A DNA stretch of 7,389 nucleotides from an uncultured Pseudomonadales bacterium (GTDB lineage: Bacteria > Pseudomonadota > Gammaproteobacteria > Pseudomonadales > Porticoccaceae): positions 1-7,389 of the forward strand of contig CAJQJT010000361.1 of the NCBI GenBank assembly GCA_905478725.1. Direction: 5' to 3'. Shown one piece after another: positions 1 through 5,110 of this stretch (positions are counted from its first letter, which is position 1; each line of letters begins with the position of its first letter). The notes beneath the pieces are model-generated. The model searched no databases. It saw only the letters and a program-made list of their open reading frames with translations, and was not told the origin of the DNA. Position numbers and translations under genes: made by a program.

Positions 1-1
1 T

Positions 2-697
2 AAAGACTCGATGGCAAAAACCTCGGATGCCAAAGCCAAGGTGTACAGCAAATATGGTCGCGAGATCTATGTCTGCGCCAAGGCCGGCGGTCTCGACCCC
101 ACAGGTAATCTTAGTCTGCGTAGCCTTATCGAGCGGGCGAAAAAAGACCAGGTGCCAACCCATGTTATCGACAAAGCCATCGAAAAAGCCAAGGGTGGCG
201 CCGGTGAGAATTTTGAGCTGGCACGCTATGAGGGCTATGGTCCCGGCAACTGCATGGTGATTATCGAGTGCTTAACCGACAACCCCAACCGTACCTTTGG
301 TGATGTGCGCCAGTGTTTCACCAAGACCAAAACCAAAATTGGCACCCAGGGCTCCGTGAGCCATATGTTTGATCACCTGAGCATCCTAATGTTTTCCGGA
401 CAGGATGAAGAGACGGTATTGGATACCCTGCTGATGGCCGATGTGGATGTTATCGACCTAGAAAATGAAGACGGTATGTTGACCGTGTTTGCGCCCCACA
501 CCGAATCCTTTAAAGCCAAGCAGGCCCTCAGTGAAGCCTTTGGCGAGATCGATTACGAAGTGGATGAGATTCAGTTTATTGCCCAGAACACTGCCCCCGT
601 GACTGGCGATGACGTGGAGATGTTTGAGCGCTTTATGTTTATGCTCAATGACCTCGATGATGTGCAGGATATTTATCACAACGTCGAGCCGAGCTAA
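2..697 (+). CDS. YebC/TACO1-family protein (YeeN-like subgroup), 5' end missing
   Basis: The protein belongs to the YebC/PmpR/TACO1 family of cytoplasmic proteins. The family was long annotated as transcriptional regulators, and its members have more recently been linked to translation on the ribosome. Visible family blocks, numbered from the ATG at 11, are the [13 protein letters not shown] segment near residue 15, the [24 protein letters not shown] helix region (40-63), [13 protein letters not shown] (72-84), [10 protein letters not shown] (92-101) and GSVSHMFDH (114-122), with an acidic C-terminus ending [12 protein letters not shown]. The frame stays open upstream of the ATG at 11 (codons AAA GAC TCG). 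Homologues I recall begin MGR..., about ten residues before the matching MAKT, so the true start probably lies just outside the window and the ATG at 11 is internal. No ribosome binding site precedes that ATG. The family call is firm. Whether it acts on DNA or on ribosomes cannot be read from the sequence. Confidence 0.88.
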   Translation, partial: KDSMAKTSDAKAKVYSKYGREIYVCAKAGGLDPTGNLSLRSLIERAKKDQVPTHVIDKAIEKAKGGAGENFELARYEGYGPGNCMVIIECLTDNPNRTFGDVRQCFTKTKTKIGTQGSVSHMFDHLSILMFSGQDEETVLDTLLMADVDVIDLENEDGMLTVFAPHTESFKAKQALSEAFGEIDYEVDEIQFIAQNTAPVTGDDVEMFERFMFMLNDLDDVQDIYHNVEPS

Positions 698-713
698 AAC
701 TATCGATTAAACC

Positions 714-736
714 CTCGCCGCCTTCCCCGCGGCGAG
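714..736. terminator. GC-rich hairpin between convergent genes
   Basis: A perfect 8-bp inverted repeat, CTCGCCGC (714-721) and GCGGCGAG (729-736), encloses a 7-base loop. It lies 17 bases after the stop of the YebC-like gene and 13 bases beyond the stop of the leftward carboxylase gene, so it could terminate both. Neither strand has a proper T tract after the stem: the plus strand continues TGAGCAAG, and the minus strand continues GGGTTTAATC. It is therefore an imperfect intrinsic terminator, called mainly on position and stem strength. Confidence 0.5.
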
Positions 737-748
737 TGAGCAAGCTCA

Positions 749-1306
749 TTAATCACTAAGCCCAAGCGCTCTGACAATCACCGCACGGGTATCAGCCGGG
801 TCAATCACCGCATCAATCTCCAGATGAGCCGCCGCTTCGGTAGCTTTGCCCTTCTGGTACATACTATCGACCAACTTATTAAATAAAGCTTCCCGAGCAG
901 CCTCATCGGTCTCTGCAGCCAGTTCCTTTTTAAAGCCCAAGCGCACTGCCCCCTCAAGTCCCATGGCGCCAAATTCACCGGCCGGCCATGCAGCGCTATA
1001 GCGCGGATGATGAAAGCTGCCACCGGCCATGGCCATGGCGCCCAGGCCATAGCCTTTGCGCAGGAAAATGGTTATCAGTGGCACAGTGATTTTGGCGCCG
1101 GCGATAAATAATTTCGCCATGCGTCGCACAGCAGCCTGCTCTTCACTGGCAGGGCCAACCATAAAGCCCGGGGTGTCGCAGAGTGATAGCAGTGGGATCG
1201 AAAATTGATCGCAGAGGGTGATAAAACGCGCAGCCTTATCTGCGGCCTCAGCATCAACGGCACCGCCTAAAACACGGCAATCATTGGCGATTAAGCCCAT
1301 GGCCAC
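749..1306 (-). CDS. 3' frame of the split carboxylase: C-terminal carboxyltransferase half
   Basis: This 185-residue frame carries the C-terminal crotonase-like half of a biotin-dependent carboxyltransferase, the part that binds carboxybiotin. Recognisable blocks are MGLIAND (3-9), DTPGFMVG (44-51), the RKGYGLGAMAMAG turn (83-95) and WPAGEFGAMGLEGAV (107-121). These match the family closely, and the reading frame is clean to its TAA stop at 749-751, so decay beyond the one shift is not evident. The GTG at 1304-1306 and the following ATG have no ribosome binding site upstream. The fragment is therefore best read as the tail of the gene starting at 2535 and not as an independent gene. Its intact state favours either a very recent mutation or a sequencing error. 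Confidence 0.72.
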   Translation of the reverse strand: MAMGLIANDCRVLGGAVDAEAADKAARFITLCDQFSIPLLSLCDTPGFMVGPASEEQAAVRRMAKLFIAGAKITVPLITIFLRKGYGLGAMAMAGGSFHHPRYSAAWPAGEFGAMGLEGAVRLGFKKELAAETDEAAREALFNKLVDSMYQKGKATEAAAHLEIDAVIDPADTRAVIVRALGLSD

Positions 1307-2535
1307 ACCACAATGCGAATAAAGCCGGTGACAATACCGGGGCCATAGGGCTTGGATAATTCGGTCAAGCTATCAGTGTCCACAAGGCCCTCAATAATAG
1401 AGCGTATATCATAAACAAAGCGCCGATCCAGCGGCATCATTGCGCGCAGCTCGGCTTGATCCGCGCAGTCCCAGGACTGTTTGTCTCCTTGGAAATAGCC
1501 TAGGCATTGCTGTGCTAAATAAGTGGCATGAGACTCGTCATCGGCCACCAAATCGACCACACCATTTTCGGTCTGAACATCAATTGGCCCAATCTCTGTG
1601 GGCGCAAAGTTACCCAGCCCACCGCCCTCAATCATTGCCGGACCGGCCATGCCGATCCACGAGGTTTTTGTGGCTATACGAATATCAGCGCAGCCAAACA
1701 GCGCGGCATTACCGGCAAAGCAGTAGCCATTGTTCACCGCAATTAATGGCACCTGACCACTGAGACTGGCCCAGCGGGCAAAGGTGGGTACATCGAGACC
1801 GGCGATTTGAGTTTTAACATCTGTATCGCCTGGTCGACCACCGCCGCCCTCTGTGTACATAACGACGGGAAGGTTGGCCTTGCCAGCCTGATCTAATATG
1901 CGATCAATTTTTTTGTGGTGAAAATAACCCTGAGATCCGGCCAGTACCGAGTAGTCGTTGACGATCACGGCGACCTGAGACAGATGCACACCAAACTCAG
2001 CACTGTTAATAGTTGCAAGACCGGTTATCACGCCATCTCCAGGCGTCTCAATCTTTAGGGATTCAGCATCTTTACGATCGCGCTGAGCCGCAACGGCAAG
2101 CTGGCCGTATTCAATAAAGGAGTCCTGATCACAGAGATCGGTAAGATTTTCACGAGCGCTACGATAGCCTTTTTTGTGGCGGCGCTGCACTGCATCAGGG
2201 CGCACAGCATCAGATGAATAGGCCAGTTGAGTTTGTAGGTCTTCAAGCAGATTGCCAGTGGCAGGTTGTTCTGCAGCCACTCGCCCAGTGGACTCAGTGA
2301 TCGTACCGGCAGCCTCAATTTCGAACAGTCGCTGTCCCGCCTGAATCGTATCGCCAGCTGCGATCAGAACAGCTGAAATCACCGAGTCTTCAGGTGCGGT
2401 TACCAAGGTCTGCATCTTCATGGATTCGAGGCTAGCCAATGGTTGGCCTTTTGCCACCTGATCTCCGAGTCTAACGTTGATGCTAATCACCGCTGCTGCC
2501 AATGGGGAGGTAATCTGTAAGGCTGGATTGTTCAA
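1291..2535 (-). CDS. 5' frame of the split carboxylase: biotinyl domain and N-terminal carboxyltransferase half
   Basis: Residues 8-75 form a compact biotinyl (BCCP-like) domain with the ESMKM motif. The lysine to be biotinylated is residue 40 (codon 2416-2418), and the ligand-arm glycines of GDQVAKGQPL and GDTIQAGQRLF lie either side. A linker (76-118) leads to the carboxyltransferase N-half, with GYRSARENL, TPGDGVITGLA, VAVIVNDYSVLAGSQG, YTEGGGGRPGD (227-237) and GPAMIEGGGLG (298-308). The start is TTG at 2533-2535: an in-frame TAG lies ten codons upstream, no ATG or GTG intervenes, and the next ATG falls inside the biotin motif. An AGGA stands 11 bases before the TTG, slightly far. The last six residues, VVWPWA, are out-of-frame sequence after the shift. 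If translated as it stands, the product lacks the second half of the active site and should be inactive. Confidence 0.75.
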   Translation of the reverse strand: MNNPALQITSPLAAAVISINVRLGDQVAKGQPLASLESMKMQTLVTAPEDSVISAVLIAAGDTIQAGQRLFEIEAAGTITESTGRVAAEQPATGNLLEDLQTQLAYSSDAVRPDAVQRRHKKGYRSARENLTDLCDQDSFIEYGQLAVAAQRDRKDAESLKIETPGDGVITGLATINSAEFGVHLSQVAVIVNDYSVLAGSQGYFHHKKIDRILDQAGKANLPVVMYTEGGGGRPGDTDVKTQIAGLDVPTFARWASLSGQVPLIAVNNGYCFAGNAALFGCADIRIATKTSWIGMAGPAMIEGGGLGNFAPTEIGPIDVQTENGVVDLVADDESHATYLAQQCLGYFQGDKQSWDCADQAELRAMMPLDRRFVYDIRSIIEGLVDTDSLTELSKPYGPGIVTGFIRIVVWPWA

Positions 2536-2573
2536 AGTGTTGAATATCCTTTTAGTCGTGCGCTATGGCACTT

Positions 2574-2601
2574 TTATTATTATTTATTGCAGCTTTTACA
2601 A
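2574..2601 (-). promoter_or_regulatory. Candidate sigma-70 promoter of the carboxylase gene
   Basis: Read leftward, TTGTAA (complement of 2596-2601) is followed after 16 bases by TAATAA (complement of 2574-2579), giving a transcript start near 2566 and a leader of about 30 bases before the TTG start. An inverted repeat, TGGCAC (2566-2571) and GTGCCA (2603-2608), brackets the whole promoter. The AT-rich spacer fits a promoter, but other AT-rich registers are possible, so the exact hexamers are uncertain. Confidence 0.4.
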
Positions 2602-2731
2602 GGTGCCACAATGGATTCGGTGAGTTTTAAAAAGTGTTCAAGTGTAAGTGAGGCAGCGGAACAATCGCAACTTTATCCTTGGGCTGGTGCGCAAAGCGCG
2701 CTGAGTCCTCAATGAATGAATTATCATTTAT

Positions 2732-2763
2732 AGCTAACGTTTGCAGTACTGCTGTTCTATAAT
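2732..2763 (+). promoter_or_regulatory. Promoter of the stress-protein gene, with shared AGCTAACGTT element
   Basis: AGCTAACGTT (2732-2741) is followed after exactly 16 bases by a perfect TATAAT (2758-2763), preceded by C as often seen at promoters used by the stationary-phase sigma factor. No good TTGACA sits at the usual distance: the hexamer 17 bases upstream is TAACGT, inside the element. The same element, spacing and CTATAA box recur upstream of the permease gene at 4901-4932. The implied transcript begins near 2770, leaving a leader of about 160 bases. Confidence 0.55.
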
Positions 2764-2929
2764 TTTTCTGTACCAACATGGGGTTTTGTTCAGCCCAAAT
2801 TTATACAATTTATATCTGGTCACAGTGCCACTCAGTCACCCTATCGTCATATGTGACAGGGATACTACTGGTGGATATCAGCCCCGAGAGCACGCAATCT
2901 TTAAAGAAAACCATCAAAAGGAGCAGTAC

Positions 2930-3778
2930 ATGAAGTCAGACCAAGAAAGAGTCTTTGTCGTTGTAGATCCTACCGCCACTGATCATATAGCCCTGCAGCG
3001 CGCCATTATTACAGCACGCTTTCGCACGACTGCCCCTAAACTCTATGTGTTCATTGCTGTAGATAGCGAGAGCATCGACACCCGAGCCACCAATGACTCT
3101 CTATTTAAGAATAGTCAGTGGTTTGAAGACGAGATCCATGCACCTTTAAAGAAAGAAGGGCTGGATTATCAGATCGAAATTTCTTGGTCCAGCGAATGGC
3201 AGCGTTCGATACTAAAGTCCGCCAACCGTTTTGGCGCTGATGCGATCTTACTGCCGATACAAAAGAAGAAAAAACATACTCTGCGACTGACCTTTTCCGA
3301 GTCAAAGTGGAAAGTTCTCAAAAAAGCCACCTGCCCGGTTATTCTCGTGCGCCCGGGTGCTGCAGAGCAGCGTAAAGTCATTTTGGCCGCAGTTAATTTT
3401 CAGGGCATTGGCGATCAGCAGAGGCTCTTGAATGCCAATGTTCTCGCTCGCGGAAAATGGCTTGCAGAGAACTATGGTGCGAAACTGCATGTGGTCAATG
3501 CCTGGAAAGATTCGATGAATTATCCCGACCGCGGCAAGTTGGCCAAAGAGGCAGGTCTACCGTCAAAGAATATTCATGTGGTGCCGGGTTATACAGATGA
3601 AGCCGTCGCCAAGACCGCTAGTGAAATCAGTGCAGATTTAGTGATTATAGGGACCTTAGGACAGACTGGACAGACTGACACGCGCAGAGGTAACACCGCT
3701 GAACGGGTTATTTCAGGGCTGGATGTGGACGTGGTTGTGGTCAATACCGAATACGAAAGCCAAGCGCCGCTCACATAA
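2930..3778 (+). CDS. Universal stress protein with two Usp domains (UspE-like)
   Basis: This cytoplasmic protein of 282 residues has two tandem Usp (Rossmann-like alpha/beta) domains, about 1-143 and 147-275. The layout and length match UspE, a family tied to survival of starvation, oxidative stress and DNA damage. Domain 2 keeps the nucleotide-binding signature G-x2-G-x9-G-N-T (G241, G244, G254, followed by AERV), the GNTAE form typical of UspE. In domain 1 the equivalent loop is lost: after LLPI comes a basic run (QKKKKH, 111-116) and no glycine motif, so only domain 2 is likely to bind ATP. The ATG at 2930 is chosen because AAGGAG lies 6 bases before it and the protein then begins directly with the first beta strand (ERVFVVVD). 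The gene stands alone between its own promoter and a strong hairpin terminator. Function in this organism is inferred from the family. Confidence 0.88.
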   Translation: MKSDQERVFVVVDPTATDHIALQRAIITARFRTTAPKLYVFIAVDSESIDTRATNDSLFKNSQWFEDEIHAPLKKEGLDYQIEISWSSEWQRSILKSANRFGADAILLPIQKKKKHTLRLTFSESKWKVLKKATCPVILVRPGAAEQRKVILAAVNFQGIGDQQRLLNANVLARGKWLAENYGAKLHVVNAWKDSMNYPDRGKLAKEAGLPSKNIHVVPGYTDEAVAKTASEISADLVIIGTLGQTGQTDTRRGNTAERVISGLDVDVVVVNTEYESQAPLT

Positions 3779-3805
3779 CAGCCAGCTATAAGCCGGTTAT
3801 CAATC

Positions 3806-3839
3806 AAAGCTGTCAGCCCATTTTAGGGCTGACAGCTTT
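3806..3839. terminator. Strong 14-bp hairpin terminator after the stress-protein gene
   Basis: AAAGCTGTCAGCCC (3806-3819) pairs perfectly with GGGCTGACAGCTTT (3826-3839) around an ATTTTA loop. It begins 27 bases after the stress-protein stop. The stem ends in A-T pairs, so both strands leave a short run of T at the base (only three). It therefore probably works in both directions and also ends the leftward sigma-factor transcript, whose last gene stops at 3912. The stem is very strong but the T tract is short. Confidence 0.78.
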
Positions 3840-3911
3840 AATCGGTTCCACCTGCCCCATCTGTACTTAAAATAGATTATTTAGCTGTTACTTTTAATCG
3901 GACTTACACAG

Positions 3912-4178
3912 CTATAGCAGGATGATCAGGGCCGAGAGCGCTAATCCAGAGACCAGGCCGAATACAAAACCAACACTAAAGCTGCCGCTGCCGCGCTTGC
4001 AGTAGCCTAGGGCACGCCCAAGCAAAGAGTCTGAGGATCTAGAGATCTCCGCAGCCAGATGATCCGAGCCGCGCTGAGCGGCGAAGGTCTTCTCCAACCG
4101 ACTAATTTCATCGTCGGCCCAGGGCTCGAGGTTTTTCAGCGCACTTCGGGTTTTATTCTTGGGGGGCGTATCAGACAT
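3912..4178 (-). CDS. Small tail-anchored membrane protein coupled to the ECF sigma factor
   Basis: I do not recognise a family for these 88 residues. The first 60 or so are soluble, charged and probably helical (KNLEPWADDEISRLEKTFAAQ). A basic patch, GYCKRGSG, is followed by one hydrophobic helix (about 68-88, rich in spaced glycines, GFVFGLVSGLALSAL) that runs to the very C-terminus. This predicts an N-in, tail-anchored inner-membrane protein with no periplasmic domain. The ATG overlaps the sigma-factor stop by 8 bases (ATGTCTGA), so the two are probably translationally coupled. By position it is where an anti-sigma factor such as FecR would be expected, but it has no FecR-like periplasmic part. 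A role in holding the sigma factor at the membrane is inference only. The start is fixed by the overlap and a plausible hydrophilic N-terminus. Confidence 0.72.
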   Translation of the reverse strand: MSDTPPKNKTRSALKNLEPWADDEISRLEKTFAAQRGSDHLAAEISRSSDSLLGRALGYCKRGSGSFSVGFVFGLVSGLALSALIILL

Positions 4179-4809
4179 CCATCAAAGCAAATTCGGTTAA
4201 GGCTTTATCGATTTGACCCTTGGCGCAATCGAGATGAGTGGCGATCACCGCTTCGGAGGCATCAAGCTGTAGCGCAATTTCAGCGATCAGTAGGTTTTTG
4301 AACTCGTGCAACAAATAGATGTAGCGTGTCTTTTCCGGTAACTGCGCAATACTTTCTTTAAGAGTCTCGCGCTTCAGCTCGTCGAGCAGTACGCGGTAAG
4401 CACAGCTGTCCTGAGTTAACAGTCGCGTAGACTTTTCCTTGTAGCCGTAATACTGCGCATCCATCTTACGCTTGCGCAGCACATTCAGTGCCAGCCGAAC
4501 CGCCATGCTAAATAGGTAGTGGCGCAGATCGCCAACATCCTGGTTGTGTTTAATTCGCAGTAACTTGAGATAGGCATCCTGAGCCAGTGCTTCGGCGCCC
4601 TCTTCGTCTCCCAATTTGCGCACCAGCAGGCGACGCAACTCATTGGAAGTGTCTTTGTACAGTTGATCGATTTCAGCCTTTGTTATCCCCGCGCCTGCGG
4701 CTGTCATATCCAAAATAAGCCTCTCTATTTCGAGCCTGTCACGATCCAACAGAATCCCTTTATCTGTCGGCAGATCCATATGCTCTACGTCTTGCTGTTT
4801 ACGACTCAC
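4171..4809 (-). CDS. ECF-type RNA polymerase sigma factor, FecI-like
   Basis: This is a 212-residue member of the sigma-70 ECF group, which directs RNA polymerase to a small set of promoters. Region 2 spans about 49-115: QLYKDTSNELRRLLVRKLGDEEGAEALAQDAYLKLL, then LRHYLFSMAVRLALNVLRKRK, the -10 recognition helix and basic tail. Region 4 spans about 150-205, with a helix-turn-helix around NLLIAEIALQLDASEAVIATHL (172-193). The pattern fits FecI-like factors, but no FecR or TonB-dependent receptor gene is adjacent. About 48 residues precede region 2, longer than the usual FecI, so the start is uncertain. GTG at 4807-4809 has a weak AGGTG just upstream; alternatives are ATG at 4777-4779 and ATG at 4705-4707. 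The gene overlaps the small membrane-protein gene downstream and runs divergently from the permease gene. Target promoters are unknown, and autoregulation is possible. Confidence 0.85.
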   Translation of the reverse strand: MSRKQQDVEHMDLPTDKGILLDRDRLEIERLILDMTAAGAGITKAEIDQLYKDTSNELRRLLVRKLGDEEGAEALAQDAYLKLLRIKHNQDVGDLRHYLFSMAVRLALNVLRKRKMDAQYYGYKEKSTRLLTQDSCAYRVLLDELKRETLKESIAQLPEKTRYIYLLHEFKNLLIAEIALQLDASEAVIATHLDCAKGQIDKALTEFALMDV

Positions 4810-4832
4810 CTTGTCACCTATACATCCGTTTT

Positions 4833-4854
4833 CTAACCTCGATCCTGAGGTTAG
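4833..4854. repeat. Perfect 8-bp inverted repeat upstream of the sigma-factor gene
   Basis: CTAACCTC (4833-4840) and GAGGTTAG (4847-4854) are perfect inverted arms around a 6-base centre. The repeat ends 23 bases before the sigma-factor GTG and is not followed by a T tract in either direction, so it is not a terminator. It could be a dimeric regulator's operator, or a hairpin in the leader of the sigma mRNA just above the ribosome binding site. Confidence 0.6.
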
Positions 4855-4862
4855 CGTTTACC

Positions 4863-4877
4863 TAATAATCCTTATTA
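4863..4877. repeat. AT-rich inverted repeat TAATAA-TCC-TTATTA
   Basis: Perfect 6-bp arms (4863-4868 and 4872-4877) surround TCC, nine bases beyond the larger inverted repeat. Read leftward, the TAATAA at 4877-4872 could serve as a -10 box for the sigma gene, with TTGAGA (complement of 4893-4898) upstream. The 15-base spacing is short, so the promoter reading is weak. A protein-binding palindrome is an equal possibility. Confidence 0.35.
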
Positions 4878-4900
4878 TGGTTTGCCTCGGTTTCTCAACG

Positions 4901-4932
4901 AGCTAACGTTGTCACTGGGCATACTCTATAAG
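4901..4932 (+). promoter_or_regulatory. Candidate permease promoter with shared AGCTAACGTT element
   Basis: AGCTAACGTT (4901-4910), exactly 16 bases, then TATAAG (4927-4932) preceded by C. The layout is the same as at 2732-2763 upstream of the stress-protein gene. The implied leader before the permease TTG is about 170 bases, close to the leader length of the stress-protein gene. Whether transcription begins here or nearer the gene cannot be settled by eye. Confidence 0.45.
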
Positions 4933-5110
4933 ACTCCAAAAGCCCCTTAGTCCCCACCCTAAAAATAAATATTTTATTGATCAACCTGGTTGCAACTGTG
5001 CTTGCAGCGGATTAAGCAAGGCAATATCTGGTCTACGCTAAAGCTAGGCCAATGGCATAACGGTGAATTCAGAAGGGCAGGACTCGCCAACTAGAAAATA
5101 GGATATAGCT

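Larger units (their letters stand above)
749..2535 (-). pseudogene. Biotinyl-carboxyltransferase fusion of acyl-CoA carboxylase type, broken by a one-base frameshift
   Basis: Two overlapping leftward frames join into one gene for a biotin-dependent carboxyltransferase, the enzyme half that moves CO2 from carboxybiotin to an acyl-CoA such as acetyl-, propionyl- or a longer acyl-CoA. The first frame ends ...GPGIVTGFIRI and then runs into junk (VVWPWA, stop). The second frame supplies G-V-A-MGLIANDCRVLGGAVD, exactly what should follow in this family (RI-x-G-x-x-MGLIAN). Adding one base at 1307-1311 restores a 595-residue protein with nothing missing. Domain order is biotinyl (about 1-75), linker, then a full carboxyltransferase. 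No biotin carboxylase domain or gene is seen, so that subunit must be encoded elsewhere. The glycine-rich EGGGGRPGDTD stretch recalls the single-chain long-chain acyl-CoA carboxylases, but the substrate is not established. The lesion may be a real mutation or a lost G in a short G run during sequencing. I see no slippery heptamer to support programmed frameshifting. Confidence 0.8.
2536..2929. other. Divergent intergenic region between carboxylase and stress-protein genes
   Basis: This stretch of about 390 bases has no convincing gene. Its left third is AT-rich and holds the candidate leftward promoter. The middle (2640-2710) is unremarkable apart from a small GCGC-AAA-GCGC hairpin at 2689-2699. 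The right part holds an AATGA-ATTA-TCATT inverted repeat (2715-2728), the shared promoter element (2732-2763) and a leader of about 160 bases before the stress-protein start, containing GTCA-TATG-TGAC (2846-2857). An open frame runs through the leader into the stress-protein gene from 2741. Its sequence resembles no protein, and a good ribosome binding site sits just before the ATG at 2930, so I treat it as untranslated. Confidence 0.6.
4810..5110. other. Divergent intergenic region between sigma-factor and permease genes
   Basis: These 301 bases hold no convincing gene. The sigma-proximal part carries two inverted repeats (4833-4854 and 4863-4877), and the middle carries the shared promoter element (4901-4932). 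An AT-rich patch follows (4961-4980). The region 4981-5090 has only a loose CTTGC/GCAAG pair (5001-5005 and 5016-5020), and I see no clear promoter in it. It ends with the permease ribosome binding site AGGA at 5100-5103. Confidence 0.55.

Noticed and set aside
27..679. Open frames on both strands inside the YebC-like gene (27-260 plus, 458-679 minus)
   Set aside because: They lie wholly within a strongly conserved coding frame and show no protein family features.
1306..1316. Programmed -1 frameshifting in the carboxylase gene
   Set aside because: The shift direction would fit, but ATTGTGGTG contains no X-XXY-YYZ slippery sequence and no stimulatory structure is evident. A lost base is simpler.
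1440..1763. Plus-strand open frames inside the carboxylase gene
   Set aside because: They are antisense to a well-conserved coding region, lack ribosome binding sites, and have low-quality composition.
2566..2608. Sigma-54 promoter based on TGGCAC
   Set aside because: The GG and GC elements are not at the required 10-base spacing on either strand.
2741..2929. 63-residue N-terminal extension of the stress protein
   Set aside because: The ATG at 2930 has an AAGGAG at ideal distance, the Usp fold starts there, and the extension begins inside the candidate promoter.
4814..4825. Three-codon upstream frame ATG-TAT-AGG-TGA before the sigma GTG
   Set aside because: Such a short frame is expected by chance, and it has no ribosome binding site of its own.
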